Counted from the first letter of the stretch, positions 1 to 12,158 are shown. The stretch is DNA of 64,000 nt from Canna indica (GCA_034359265.1 CP136896.1:60709501-60773500), one strand, 5' to 3'. Notes: generated from the sequence alone by a model not told the origin. Numbers and translations: made by a program.

Positions 1-2086
1 ATCTGACGTCGATGTGCTTCGTCCTTTCATAGAACATCTGATTTTTTGATAGATGAATTGCACTCTGGCTGTCACTATGCACGATTATGTCCCTATTTTG
101 AGAAGTTAGTTCTTTTATCAGGTTCCCAAGCCAGATTGCTTCTTTATCGCTTCTGTAATAGCCATGTACTCTCCTTCAGTGGTGGAGAGGGCGACAGTGG
201 GTTGTAGGTCGGCTTTCCAACTTATTGTAGTTCCGCCTATAGTGAAGATGTAGGCGGTAATCGATCTCCTCTTATCAAGGTCATCGGCATAGTCCGAGTC
301 TGAGTATCCTGCAAACAATTTATTAGTTCCACCGAAAACAAGACTGACTTTAGAAGTACCTTGTAAGTAGCGTAGTATCCATTTGATTGCCTCCCAATGT
401 GTTTTTCCCGAATTTGCCATGTACCGGCTGACAACACTGACTGCATGTGCTATATCTGGGTGGGTACAGATCATGACGTACATAAGACTGCCAACCGCGC
501 TTGCATAGGGTACCTGTGACATGTCAATTCTTTCTTTTTCATTTTTCGAGCATAGTAACTCTGATAATTTAAAGTGAGCAGCAAGAGGTGTCTTGACGGA
601 TTTTGCTTCTTGCATGCCAAAGCGCTGAACCACCTGCTTTACATAACTCTCCTGAGTTAGGTACAACTTTTTTGCATTGCGGTCTTGCTTTATCTCCATC
701 CTAAGGTTTTTTCTTACAGCCCCAAGGTCCTTCATGTCAAATTCACCCTTAAGGTGTGTCTTTAGCTTGTCTACTTCAGTAATATCTTTTGCCGCAATAA
801 GCATATCATCAACATAAAGTAGCAGATAAATCATAAAACTAATTGATTTCTTTAAATAAACACAACCGTCAAAAGATGATCTACTGAAATCAATACCAAG
901 CATAAACTGATCAAACCTCTTATACCATTGTCTAGGAGATTATTTGAGGCCATATGTGACTTCTTTAGGAGGCAGACATGATCAACTTTATTTTTCTCTT
1001 CAAACCCTTCTGGTTGTGTCATGTAGATTTGTTCTTCTAAGTCATAGTGTAGGAAAGCTGTCTTTACGTCAAGCTATTTTAACTCCAAATCTTGCATGGC
1101 TACTAATGCTAAAAGAACACAAATAGATGTATGCTTAACCACGGGAGAGAAAATATCTTTGTAGTCAATACCTTCCTTTTGACTGTATCCCTTTACCACA
1201 AGCCAAGTTTTATAGATACCGCATTCTTTGAGTTTGTAGATCCACTTGCACCCAACAAGTTTCTTGTACGGTGGAGGCTTCACAAGTTCTCAAATATTAT
1301 TTTTCTGTAATGACTTGAATTCTTTTGTCATAGCTTCATGCCACTTTCTTGAATCTGTCCGACTTAGGACTTCTTTATAGGAGGCTGGTTCTTCAGTACA
1401 CGGACTTTCTTCTGCCATTGCTAGAGCATATGTAGCAATATTTACATACCTAGAATTAGGACGTGGTGCTCACTAGGTCGGTTGAGGGCGATGGAATAAG
1501 AATTCTCCTCCTCAACTTGATATTGCTCCTCTTAGACCCTGTATGGCTCCTCCTGGACCTGAACATGTTCTTCAGTGGCATGTTCTAATGAAGCAGTGTC
1601 ATTGGCTTCTACGGAAGGTGGTCGAGGCGCAAGTGTAGGGAACCAGAATTCTTGGGTAGCAGGCTGAGGTGGTGTTTCTTCTGGTGGCACTGTAGGTTCC
1701 TGTGAGTCCTCCTCTTCTTGGTTCCCCTTTTTCATTTTCAAGAGTACCTGTTCATCAAAAATTACATCTCTTTGGATTTCTGCTTTACAATTATTTATGC
1801 ACCATACTTTATAGCCTTTCACTCCGCTAGGATATCCTAAGAAAATATATTTCTTTGATCTAGGTTCTAATTTTCCTTCATTCACCCTGACATAGACAAT
1901 GCTCCCAAAAATTTTAAGATGGTCATAAGAGACTGATGACCCGGTCCATTTTTCCTCAGGCGTCTTGAATTCAATGGATGAAGAAGGAGATCAATTTATC
2001 ATGTAGCAAGCGGTGGATGCAGCCTCTGCCCAAAAGCTTTTAGAAAGGTTAGCATTATAAAGCATACTTCTTACCCTTTCTATGAT
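1..2086 (-). pseudogene. copia pol remnant: integrase C-terminus, reverse transcriptase, RNase H
   Basis: The best frame is at 118-903. It encodes the RT core with the YVDD catalytic motif (LLLYVDDMLIA, near 800-830), the motif PYASAVGSLMY, and an RNase H section ending near TTEGEYMAITEAIK. Further fragments are RT N-terminal fingers at 1074-1283 (GCKWIYKLK), the integrase C-terminal part at 1532-1885 (SKKYIFLGYPSGVKGYK) and integrase at 1991-2086 (LSKSFWAEAASTACYMIN). These lie in different frames with stops between them, so this is a decayed polyprotein. In an active element it would reverse-transcribe and integrate the retrotransposon copy. Confidence 0.85.
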
Positions 2087-2091
2087 GGTGC

Positions 2092-4205
2092 TGTTGGCTT
2101 TTAGGTTTTCAACCTTAGCCTTAATCTCGGTTTTGATGGTTTTGATGATAACAAACATGGGACTAATGATTTCATTGAGAATATATTTCAGGTTCCATAT
2201 CAATTAGTGTTCGATATCCTCGATCGAAAATATCAAAAGAAATCAAAAATCGAAAGGACATTGATTGTCGCGCTCGGGTTCGTCGCGAAAGTTTCTCGAA
2301 GATCGACGAGTGCACCAAAATCGCATTGGACGGGCTCAAAGATCACATGAAAGCTCTCCAAGATGATGCTCATTAAAAGCCGGAACCCGGAGACAAAGCG
2401 CGGAAGAAAATAGACTGAAAAATAAGTTTCAGCCTAAATTCGGTCGACCGGGCGGTCGACCGAATAGGGTAAGATATCAAGCAATAGCCTTATCGGTCGA
2501 CTGAACACTGCCTAAAATAGGTAGTGGCTACTTTGGTCGACCGGTCGATCGACCGATAGAGGCATAAAATAGGCAGTAAGCCTGGCGGTCGACCAACCTG
2601 AGGATAGCCAAAGACGCAAAATGCATCGGTCGAACGATGGGTCGACCGAAAGTCACGGATCGAGAAATTTGCGTCAAGCGGTCAACCCATCGATCGACTG
2701 CCCACGGGGAGAGGAGCAGCGGTCGAATGACCTGTCGACCGACAATTCGATCGACCATTCGACCGGCGGCCTGCAACGGGTATTTCCCGGATCTTAGGCA
2801 GGAAAGAAACTCGCTATCTATTCGTTGAGCTGTCGTTTCTTCACGAGGGTATAAATACGCCATCATATACTTCATTTAACTTCTTCTCCCTCTCTTACAG
2901 TTATCATTGAGCTAACTAAAGGAGATTTAAAGCCTTCCAAGGAGTAATCGCAACGCGCTCTGTTCCTTTGTTGAGTTCTTCTTCAAGCGTCATCTGCTCC
3001 TCAACTCGGGCTTCATCCCAATCTCTACTACTTAGCGAGTTGGAGGTTTTTGAAGGATTAAAAAGATCTTTTAACAAGCAGTAAGCCTTATCGGTCGACC
3101 GAACACTGCCTAAAACAGGCAGTGGCTACTTTGGTCAACCGGTCGATCGACCGATAGAGGCATAAAATAGGCAGTAAGCCTGGCGGGCGACCAACCTGAG
3201 GATAGCCAAAGACGCAAAATGCATCGGTCAAACGATGGGTCGACCGGAAGTCGCGGATCGAGAAATTTGCGTCAAGCGGTCAACCCATCGATCGACTGCC
3301 CACAGGGAGAGGAGCAGCGGTCGAATGACCTGTTGACCGACAATTTGACCGACCATTCGATCGGCGGCTTGCAACGGGTATTAATCTATTCGTTGAGCTG
3401 TCGTTTCTTCACGAGGGTATAAATACACCCTCATATACTTCATTTAACTTCTTCTCCCTCTCTTACAGTTATCATTGAGCATTCTAAAGGAGATTTAAAG
3501 CCTTCCAAGGAGTAATCGCAATGCGCTCCGTTCCTTTGTTGAGTTCTTCTTCAAGCATCATCTGCTCCTCAACTCGGGCTTTATCCCAATCTCTATTACT
3601 TAGCGAGTTGGAGGTTTTTGAAGGATTAAAAAGTTCTTTTAATCTTGTTTTATACTGTAGCTCTTTTGATTGTATTTTATCCTTTTATTTGAACTATTTT
3701 TGATTTGAGTCTGTGAAGACCTTGTGTTAGGTCTTGAATTGGGTGAAGTGGTATCCTTGGTGTAGAAGGAGTAAAGCCACTTGTGTAAACTTAGTGTTTA
3801 CTAGGATTAATTTAGTTGTCCCTTAGGGTTGAGGTGGAAGAGGACTCTCGATAAGAAAGCGGTGACTTCCGGGTGTGGAAGTGCCTTAGGTCGAGAGTGC
3901 GTCTCTTCGGTGAAAAGTCCTCGAGTGTAAGGGAAACGTAAATTAATCTAGTAACACTAGTTTGGAAATCCTAAGCGGGGTGCTTAGGTAGTGGAGTAGG
4001 CATTGGGGCCGAACCACTATAAATTATGTGTTTGCATTGATTTATTGTTGTGCTTAATTACTTTATCATTTATAAGCTTCCGCATTTAATCATCAAATTG
4101 CATATTGCCTAAATAATCTAAGTAAACATTTAAAATCAGATTTAGGCTAATTGAATTAGTAACCACACTATTCACCCCCCCTCTAGTGTCGTCATTTCGC
4201 CAACA
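2092..4205 (+). repeat. Sirevirus 5' LTR with internal tandem duplication
   Basis: This LTR of 2114 bp begins TGTTGGCTTTTAGG and ends CGCCAACA just before the primer-binding site. It contains an internal tandem duplication with a period of about 598 bp (2488-3075 and 3086-3641); the second unit lacks a short stretch present near 2787 in the first. Both units carry many copies of the palindrome GGTCGACC and a TATA-like GGGTATAAATAC (about 2848 and 3416), so the LTR has two candidate core promoters. Confidence 0.85.
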
Positions 4206-4273
4206 TTTGGTATCAGAGCGGGTTCGTAGCTTGAGATTTCACCATCTCTTCTACACCTTATCTCGATCTCAAA

Positions 4274-4798
4274 ATGGCTCTAGAATCAGTAACGTCTACA
4301 CCTCCTAGGTTCGATGCCTCTAACTTTGGTCTATGGAAATCTAGGATGTATACATTTCTAAAGACTCAAGGTTTAGGTGTATTTAACATGGTAAAAATCA
4401 AATATATTGAACCTAAGGAAAACATGGATGCATGGACACAAGAACAAATTAATATGTTTGAATTAAATGCTAAGGTAACAAATTGCATATATTGTTCTTG
4501 TGAAAATAATATATTTGAAAAGATCATGCATTGTACTTCGGCATATGATATTTGAGCTACTTTGAATATGCTATATGATTATGCTAAAATCGAGGAGTTA
4601 GAAAATTTTAATGAGGATAGTGATGACAATTGTCATCCTTCCATTGCTAACATGGTTTTTGAAGCCCAAAGTGTCTCCAGTCATAGGAGCACTAAAAGTC
4701 GGAAGAGAAATGTGATCTGTCATGTGTGCCAAGAGAAAGGGCATGTAATGAAGAATTGTCATACCATGAAGAACAAGGCAAAGAGGAAGTCAAATTGA
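4274..4798 (+). pseudogene. Sirevirus gag remnant
   Basis: One frame starts at ATG 4274, just after the primer-binding site. It encodes a Gag N-terminus (FDASNFGLWKSRMYTFLKTQ) and a CX2CX4HX4C zinc knuckle (CHVCQEKGHVMKNC, about 4717-4758). A TGA at about 4553 replaces the Trp of the related copy near 20990 (FDIW). The frame resumes unshifted to a stop at 4798. The middle of Gag appears to be missing, as in the other Sirevirus copy in this window. It would form the capsid-like particle in an intact element; it is non-functional here. Confidence 0.8.
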
Positions 4799-4856
4799 TT
4801 TATTGTGTTTGTCCTACCATGAAGAACAAGGCAAAGAAGAATTGCCCTACCATGAA

Positions 4857-5055
4857 GGCCGAACCACTATAAATTTTGTGTTTGCATTGATTTATTGTTG
4901 TGCTTAATTGCTTTATAATTTATAAGCTTCCGCATCTAATCGCCAAATTACATATTGCCTAAATAATCTAAGTAAACGTTTAAAATTGGATTTAGGCTAA
5001 TTGAATTAGTAAACACACTATTCACCCCCCCTCTAGTGTCGTCATTTCGCCAACT
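4857..5055 (+). repeat. truncated Sirevirus 3' LTR
   Basis: This copies the last ~200 bp of the 5' LTR (compare 4008-4205), from GCCGAACCACTATAAA through the CACTATTCACC-rich tail to CCAAC. It is followed directly by the target duplication GGTGC. Confidence 0.85.
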
Positions 5056-5060
5056 GGTGC

Positions 5061-5960
5061 AGTTCATTCTTTCTGCTACTCTGTTCTGCTGAGGTGTATG
5101 GGGAACTGTGTGATGTCTTATGATTCTTTCCCTGGAGCAAAAGTCTTTAAATTCTCCACTGCAAAATTCTAGGTCAATGTCGTTTCGCAGAGTCCAAACA
5201 TATCTACCGGTTCACATAAATCTAGCTTAGCCAATTTTTGTTTTCCAACTAGTCCCTTTTGTTCAAGTATTAGCATGCTTCTCTCATTAATATGCCCTAA
5301 TCTCATATGTCATAATTTATCAATATCATCATCAGAGTGTTCAGAGATTACCATAGTTGCACCATTTGTTACCATTGTGCCTTGCAGGATGCAGAGTTGG
5401 TTTACTTTTAGTGCTTTCATTACTGTTAAGGACCCCTTTGTGACTTTAAAAACTTTTTCTTGGCTTGAATACTTGTATCCAAGTGCATCTAGAGAAGATA
5501 AAGAAATTAAATTTTTTTTAAGACCTGGAATGTGCCATACCTGAGCTAGAGTCATTGTAATGCCATCGTGCATTTTAATTTTTACTGAGCCAACACATGT
5601 TACTTGACATGATGAGTTATTTTCCATTAGCACTTCCTTTCCATTAACATATTCATATGTGGTAAACCAATCTCGGTGAGATGTCATATGATAAGAGCAA
5701 CCTAAATCTAAAATTCATTCATCTTGAGATCTAGCATAATAAGCAGAAATAGTAAGTACCTCTACTTTTTCATCCTCATCAGTATAGGATACTTTCCCGT
5801 TCTGATTTTATTCCTCCTGTCTCTGTTTTAGCCTACAACATTTTGATTTGATGTGTCCCATCTTTTTGCAATAATAGCACTGTACGTTTTTGGACCTGGA
5901 TTTAGATCTGAACTTACCCTGGCTTTTGTCCCGTGACCTGTTTCGTCCTCTTGTGTTCAA
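5061..5960 (-). pseudogene. copia Gag zinc knuckle, protease and pre-integrase remnant
   Basis: This is the continuation of the Tork-like element on the far side of the Sirevirus insertion. Minus-strand frames show a CX2CX4HX4C knuckle (CYYCKKMGHIKSKC, about 5855-5900). Downstream, at 5310-5687, is the post-active-site part of the protease domain (HMTSHRDWF-type start, then HIPGLKKNLISLSSLDALGY). The segment carrying the catalytic Asp lies just upstream, out of frame. Confidence 0.8.
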
Positions 5961-5984
5961 GGCTTCTCCACGGCTTCTAGAGGA

Positions 5985-6554
5985 TCATGTGGTAAGTTGA
6001 GAGTCGACAACCTCCTTGGACACTAGCATTGTTGTCACCTCATCCAGAGTAATAATATTCTTACCATATAATAAATTTTCACGAATTTTTTTAAAAGAAA
6101 TAGGGAGAGTAATTAGAAGCATAAAAGCCTTATCTTCTTCCTCAAATGTAACTCCCATATCCTCAAGATCAACAAGAATAAAACGAAAAGTGCTAATATG
6201 ATTTTTAACAAAAATGACATCAGTCATGCGTAAAAAATATAATTTTTGTCTAAGTGTCATCTTACTTGTAAGAGTTTTATCCTGGTAGATTGTAGCAAGT
6301 TTTTTCCATACATCTACGGTGGTCTTTTCTGATGCAACTTCTCGTAGTGCCTCGTCACAGATGCTCATGTACAATGTGGCTTTAGCATTTTCATCGGCCC
6401 GGTCTTTTTCCCTTTCAGTGCCTTCCATCGCATCTCTCCCACGAATAGTGTCCTGAAGGTTCTCCTTAATCAAAATTGCTTTCATCTTCAAAGCCCACAA
6501 TGGGTAGTTGACATTGTGGTCCAATTGTTGAATTTCATATTTTGCCCATGACAT
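5985..6554 (-). pseudogene. copia Gag N-terminal region
   Basis: The minus-strand frame starts at the ATG at 6554 (MSWAKYEIQQLDHNVNYPLW). The open frame upstream runs through the primer-binding site, so an earlier Met is unlikely to be used. It shows the copia Gag (UBN2-like) pattern: W-x-W motif, VWKKLATIYQDKTLTSK and LRQKLYFLRMTD, then LLYGKNIITLDEVTTMLVSKE. The frame is open for about 190 codons. The gene is nonetheless broken, because the knuckle and protease lie in other frames. Confidence 0.8.
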
Positions 6555-6582
6555 TGTGGATTGTTGGCTCTGATACCACAAC

Positions 6583-7945
6583 TGTTAGGAAGAAATTGAG
6601 TCTTCCTGCAATGATCCAAAAATCCAAACGTCAAAAGGAAAAAATATCAAAACGAATAAATCCAGAAAATACAAAGAACACCAAAATTTACATGGTTCGG
6701 CCCGGCGGGGTACCGGGCCTACTCCACGGGGAGAAGAGGACACTTGATTTTATTAGAAGGAGGAGAAAACACGGCCAATACAAGAGAATTTGAATACAAA
6801 CTGATATCTAAACTGTAAAAGAAAAATATTGCTTGTACTCAGATATTTTTCTGTACCACAGAATCTGAATTCCTACTTCTGCCTAAAAACTGTGGATGCG
6901 GCGTCCTTGATCTTCTTGCTTCTGGCTGAGACGGTGTGAAGGGGAAGAGAGCCGCTGGAAAGGAATCCTGCCTGAGAAACGGAGTAAATGAGATGCTCTA
7001 GGATGTTGGGATGATCTTGAACTGCATATGAGATACCTTTTTATAGTGCATGAGAAGAATCGACTTTTGCTATTTCTTCGCGCAACATAAAACATCCGAA
7101 GCGCTCAAATTTAATCAACGGCTGCTGCATCTAATTTGACCCCAAAAAAATGGAATTTTTGACCGAGATTTGAGAAAGAGAGGTGGTGCAATAATTGCAA
7201 AATCAAAGAATTGATTTCGATTTGTGAACTCGATCAGCGGGCGAGAAAGAGCGCCTGCTGCGTGCAAGCGCGAGAGGTTGTTGGCCTGCGTGCAATGCAC
7301 GCGGGCGACATCAATTAGATGGCCCGCGTGCAATGCACACTGGCAGCAGCCTTGCGCTGCAGGTGCGAGGGTTGGGCTCGGCCCAGCTGTTCAACCTGCC
7401 TGGGCCGGGCTGAGCCCAACAGTAGCTCTCCTTTTCTTCTTCTTCTTCTTCTTCTTGAGAAACGAAGTAAATGGGATGCTCTAGGATGTTGGGATGATCT
7501 TGAACTGCATATGAGATACCTTTTTATAGTGCATGAGAAGAATCGACTTTTGCTATTTCTTCGCGCAACATAAAACATCTGGGGCGCTCAAATTTAATCA
7601 ACGGCTACTGCATCAAATTTGACCCCAAAAAAATGGAATTTTTGACCAAGATTTGAGAAAGAGAGGTGGTGCAATAATTGCAAAATCAAAGAATTGATTT
7701 CGATTTGTGAACTCGATCAGCGGGCGAGAAAGAGCGCCTGCTGCGTGCAAGCGCGAGAGGTTGTTGGCCTGCGTGCAATGCACGCGGGCGACATCAATTA
7801 GATGGCCCGCGTGCAATGCACACTGGCAGCAGCCTTGCGCTGCAGGTGCGAGGGTTGGGCTCGGCCCAACTGTTCAACCTGCCTGGGCCGGGCTGAGCCC
7901 AACAGTAGCTCTCCTTTTCTTCTTCTTCTTCTTCTTCTTCTTCTT
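6583..7945 (-). repeat. 5' LTR of Tork-like element with 483-bp tandem duplication
   Basis: The LTR edge next to the primer-binding site is TGTTAGGAAG at 6583. A segment of 483 bp is directly repeated (6974-7456 and 7457-7945), each ending in a (CTT)n run; the second run is longer. The copies differ by few bases, so the duplication is recent relative to the element. Open frames seen on both strands here are mirrored between copies and are not genes. The outer boundary is unproven: GAGCCCAACA at about 7412-7421 (repeated at about 7899-7908) is a possible LTR end. Confidence 0.65.
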
Positions 7946-8840
7946 GATCCATCTTTGTAATCTGGCCCAATTTCATAATAGATTCGGGTATAAAATGAAT
8001 TAACCCTCGCACTGAATTTTATGAGTTTTCACAATTATATTCAAACTTTTTATTTATACCAATACTTCATTTTTTTGTTTCGATTATATCTCACTGCTAA
8101 ACAGACATGATATATGTTGTTTAAGTGCATACTTAGAATCAATAAAAAATAAGTTTATTTATATTATATAGAGTTTTCCCAATTACATCTCAAGTTTTTT
8201 ATTTATATCAATAGGGTATTTTAATTTCTACTTTGTTTCAATTATATTCCACCGTTTAGATTATATATTTCTTGTTATCCTAAATTTATATTATATAGTT
8301 TGTATGAGATTCATATCAATACTTGGAACTCTTGAATACTCTTGAGTCTTGAACATGTTGAAAGAAGACGAAACAATATAGTATAAGAAGAGACTTGAAT
8401 AGATCATTAAATTGATATGAATTTGTGCTTAATTGTAAGTATATTGTGCGAAGTTATTGTTTCACATTATATTTTGTTTTAACTCGTGAATCCTTTCCAA
8501 TAATCAATATACCGACAAACATGAATACATCAAAGTTATAATTATCTATCTATTTTTTAAACATAAATAAGAATCATACAATCATATACATAGAACGTCA
8601 GGAAAGGAAATAATACAACTCAATAAAATATAACATGACGTTCATGAATTCACGTTGAAAAAATCTATGAAATTGATTAATTCTTTCAACCAAACGAGAT
8701 CTAAAAAGTTATTTTTTTTAGTATATAGAATAGATTCACTTATAATAACCATGAAACATGAGATTGATGAAGTCTTAGTTAATACTATTTCTCTCGGAAG
8801 CAACTTTGAAAACTTTTTTTTTTCAATGCATTTTTATATA
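7946..8840. other. AT-rich intergenic stretch
   Basis: I see no supported gene. The short open frame at 8655-8885 has no recognisable motif and runs into a MITE, so I do not call it. Confidence 0.6.
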
Positions 8841-9308
8841 GGATTAAGGGTGATTTTTGCTCTCGAACTATTAAAAATAGAGTAAAAATACACTTAAACT
8901 CTTCTTCGATTGATTTTTACTCTTAAACAAACGAAAACGATTGAAAAATATTCTCGAACTATTAGAAATAAGTAAAGATATTCTTAATTTTTTTATATAG
9001 GTTTTTTATCATTAGACAAATGAAAATAAATGAAAAATATTAATATTTTTATCCATGTTTAAAGATAGAAAGAATTTTTTTCTTTAGAAATGAATAAATA
9101 TACTAGTATTTTTTAACTATTTTCGTTTGTCTAAAGGTAAAAAATTTATCAAAAATAAATTTAGAGGTATTTTTACTCATTTATAATAGTTCGAAGGCAT
9201 TTTTCAATTATTTTTATTTGTTTAAGGATAAAAATCAACAAAAGAAGAGTTTACGAATATTTTTATCTCATTTTCAATAGTTCGAAGGTAAAAAATCACA
9301 ATTAACCC
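8841..9308. mobile_element. foldback MITE with ~200-bp terminal inverted repeats
   Basis: The left end GGATTAAGGGTGATTTTT matches the reverse complement of the right end (GGGTTAATTGTGATTTTT). Similarity continues inward for roughly 200 bp per arm (CGAACTATT..., AAACTCTTCTT...). The sequence TTATATA flanks both sides (8834-8840 and 9309-9315), a likely target duplication of 7-9 bp. It has no coding capacity. A Mutator-like or unclassified foldback origin is an inference. Confidence 0.8.
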
Positions 9309-10555
9309 TTATATATATGAATTGCAAAGTAATCGTGCTTCGCTATCGGGTCAATATTTTTTATAAAAATAAATTTTGATCAATAATAATATAAAAATTA
9401 TATATATGAATATATAATTTTTTTAAAAAAATCTACAATACTCAAACTTATCCTATTTAATATACAAAATTAGTTAATATGGTTTATTAAAAATAAGAAA
9501 TAAAAAAAACATAAGATAAAAAAGCAAAAACACTCAAAACTGTTTACTTGTTAAAATAAAAATAATAAAAATTTAAGAAAAATACAATTTTAATAAGGTT
9601 TAACACAGCGAAGGTAAAAAAAAAAATTCAAGTTTTGATGTATCACTCGATTATCATCACCTCGGATTCGCGAGTTTCTTTTTTTTCAGAAAAAAATGAT
9701 ACATCAAACTAGAAAACTATAAAATCTTGAAGATTAAATATTTTTTAAAAAAATATATAAGACAAAAAAATATATTTACATAAGTGTCATTGACATGAAA
9801 ATAATCAAATTACCTCCAAAATTAATCACTTTTATAGTTATTGAAAGGAATAATTTAATTAAAAAATTGATATTTATCAATTAACCCTCAAAAGTTAATG
9901 TCGGGAGGATAAATGAGTAAAATGAGAGGCGCAACCATGGCTTCTCAAAGGTAGGCAAGCATTGCTGCAACTTCCGACCATTCCAAGCCTTGGGCAAGCG
10001 TCTATGCCTACCGAATCATTGAGAAGCTACGGGCGGCCAAGCGTAGCCCATACCTTCCCTAGATGGGAGGATGTGGTCTAGGGCCTAGGGCACGACTTGG
10101 GCATGCTTCAGTCGTGCTCGCCCCATGACCTGAATCGTGTTGTGCCTAGCCCGACTATTTTGGTCAGGTCGAGCTTGAGATGGCTCAGATCGGGCTGAGT
10201 TCTTGCCGCTCATAGTCCGACTAGGTCCATTGTCACACCGAAGATATTGGGCCGAGCCGGCCTGATCAACGAATAAAAATCATGCTCGGCCCAGCTCGAT
10301 AAAAGTTCGGGCCACGGATCCCGAGCACGACACAACACAAACAGTAACGAGCCAGTTCGGCCCGACCTATTAGCACCATAATAAAAATTCAGAATCGGGC
10401 TATCATGCTCGAACCGTATTATCATTCCCAAATTGTGCTATCGGGCTATCGAAACTAGGCTATTGGGCCCAAATCGAGCTATTGATCTGATTCGGGCCTG
10501 ATATTTTGATAATGAATAAAATTTTTTATCAGACTATCGTGTTGGGTCAGTCCTA
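9309..10555. other. AT-rich DNA, then GC-rich GGGCC-type repeat
   Basis: 9309-9950 is AT-rich without genes. About 9950-10550 turns GC-rich, with many GGGC, CGGGCT and GGCCCGA words in both orientations. It resumes after the CACTA element (24837 to about 24990, CGGGCCGGCCCGG). The CACTA element therefore landed inside an older GC-rich repeat, possibly a hAT-type subterminal region. I cannot classify it. Confidence 0.45.
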
Positions 10556-11488
10556 CACTACTAGAATTGTCGTCATTACCGACGGCTGATGCCGTGGCTG
10601 AACCATCTATGACAACTATTACGGACGGCGTCAGCCGTGGCAAAACGTCGTCACTGATGTGCGCGTCTCAGATAAATTATGATTACGTCTCTCAGCCGTC
10701 ACAAGTAATCATCAGCGACAGCGCACGCGGCTATCGCTGATTTAAACACATCAGTGACGGCTATAAGTGACTGTTAGTGATACCAACACATTAGCCATGA
10801 CCTAGGACCGTCGGTGATAGTATTAGCAACCATGATATTTCACTACTAGAATAAAGGACATCAACACCGGCTCCGGCCGTTGTTGAAAACTATTAGCAAC
10901 AGTGTGCAATCGCTCCGCCCATTGCAACGGAGCTGTGGCAGAAACACGCGTTGCTGATAACTTAGCAACGGATCAGCAACGGTCGCTTGGGCCGTTGATA
11001 ATAATATTATCAGCAACGGTTTTGCCACAGACACGGGGCCATGGCTGATAATAATTATTAGCAACGGTCGACCGGTCCCTAGCAAGGCCATTAGTGAAAG
11101 ACCGTTGCTACGCCGTTGTTGTAGGTCATCAGCAACGGCTTACGAAACACTTTTAGTAACGGCTTTCCCACGAACGGCCGTGGGAAAGACGTTGCTGATC
11201 ACTAGAACTTGCAACCGAAAAAATTTAAAAATTCCAAATTTCCATGAATACATTGATACATTATCTGATACATAACATATACACCCATACACCCATACAC
11301 ACATCCATTCACATATCACAGATACACCCAGATATACATCAAAACAATTATACTTATATTTATAATTATCCACAATCGTATAAAAACTATTCAAATGTAA
11401 AATTGAAGTATCAATATCCAAATAAAATAAAACTGAAGTATATATAGTATTGAAGTAACAAGTCAATATAATAAAAAAATAATAAATC

Positions 11489-11908
11489 TCATGATGACAA
11501 TGGAGGATGGTCTGGATCATAAGGCGGGGTCTGGAGTGCCTGGGTATACACCGGCGTGGACTGACTCGAGGACGATGGATCGGATGATGCTGCTCCGGGA
11601 TGACCTGACAAGTTGCGTAGCATAACATGCATCTCCGCCATCATCTGACTCTGACGCTCCATCATCTTAGTCTGACGCGCGATCGACTCCTCCAGTGTTC
11701 TTATCCTGCTACTATGATCATAACTGGACCTGGAGGTGGACGACCGCTCACCAGCGACTGGAGGGGTTGGTGCCCCAAGTGGCCCTAACACGGCTCGCGG
11801 ATGACCACTATCTGCAAAATCATATACGTGGTCGTGGTCCCATCCACCTGCAGCCTCAACCCACGCTACTGCATCAAAGTCCTCGGGGGTGCCCCCGCGT
11901 CGCATCAC
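11489..11908 (-). pseudogene. TNPA-like CACTA protein, C-terminal exon (inner element)
   Basis: The frame encodes an acidic start (GGTPEDFDAVAWVEAAGGWD), a Pro/Ser linker, then a coiled-coil-like segment RIRTLEESIARQTKMMERQS and MMAEMHVMLRNLSGHPG. This matches the C-terminal exon of plant En/Spm accessory proteins (Ptta/En/Spm plant transposase family). It aligns with 32852-33166 in the longer copy and 14352-14585 in the outer element. Upstream exons are deleted in this element. Confidence 0.75.
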
Positions 11909-12158
11909 CGTCTGACTGTAGGTCTCCTACTCGAGTTTGATTTTTTGTTTAATATTTTTCATAAAACCTAAATTGTAAATATATAATGAATAATTTAAAC
12001 AAATATACTTACCATAATGTATGCAGCGCGGTTGTCGATGTACTCCCCCGTCCCATGTACTCGACGGTGAGTCCGCTCAAACATCGTCATCGGGGAGGGT
12101 CGCTGGACAGTCCCGTCGTCCAACACCATTGTCTACATTTACAAAACAAATACATTAA

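Larger units (their letters stand above)
2092..5055 (+). mobile_element. Sirevirus-type copia derivative, internally deleted
   Basis: The element is inserted in the integrase region of the surrounding copia element. A five-base target duplication GGTGC is seen at 2087-2091 and 5056-5060. The 5' LTR is 2092-4205 (TGTTGG...CCAACA), followed by the primer-binding site TGGTATCAGAGC (4208-4219), a short gag remnant, and only about 200 bp of 3' LTR (4857-5055). The junction at about 4857 joins gag to the LTR at GCCGAACCACTATAAA, deleting pol and most of the 3' LTR. The last base of the 3' LTR has changed (CCAACT for CCAACA). Confidence 0.9.
1..7945 (-). mobile_element. Tork-like Ty1-copia retrotransposon (partial, interrupted)
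   Basis: Read on the minus strand, the order is LTR (6583 rightward), primer-binding site complementary to initiator-Met tRNA (plus-strand 6566-6578), gag, zinc knuckle, protease, integrase, reverse transcriptase and RNase H, which is Ty1-copia order. The 3' LTR would lie left of position 1. The element is split in the integrase region by the Sirevirus derivative at 2092-5055. All reading frames carry stops or frameshifts, so it is inactive. The Tork (Tnt1-like) assignment rests on the style of the Gag and RT sequence and is an inference. The outer LTR edge at the right is uncertain: 7421 and 7945 are both possible. Confidence 0.85.

Noticed and set aside
7224..8012. Mirrored open frames on both strands with Phe or Glu runs
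   Set aside because: They come from the duplicated LTR segment and its (CTT)n tract. The same frames recur in each copy and no domain is present.
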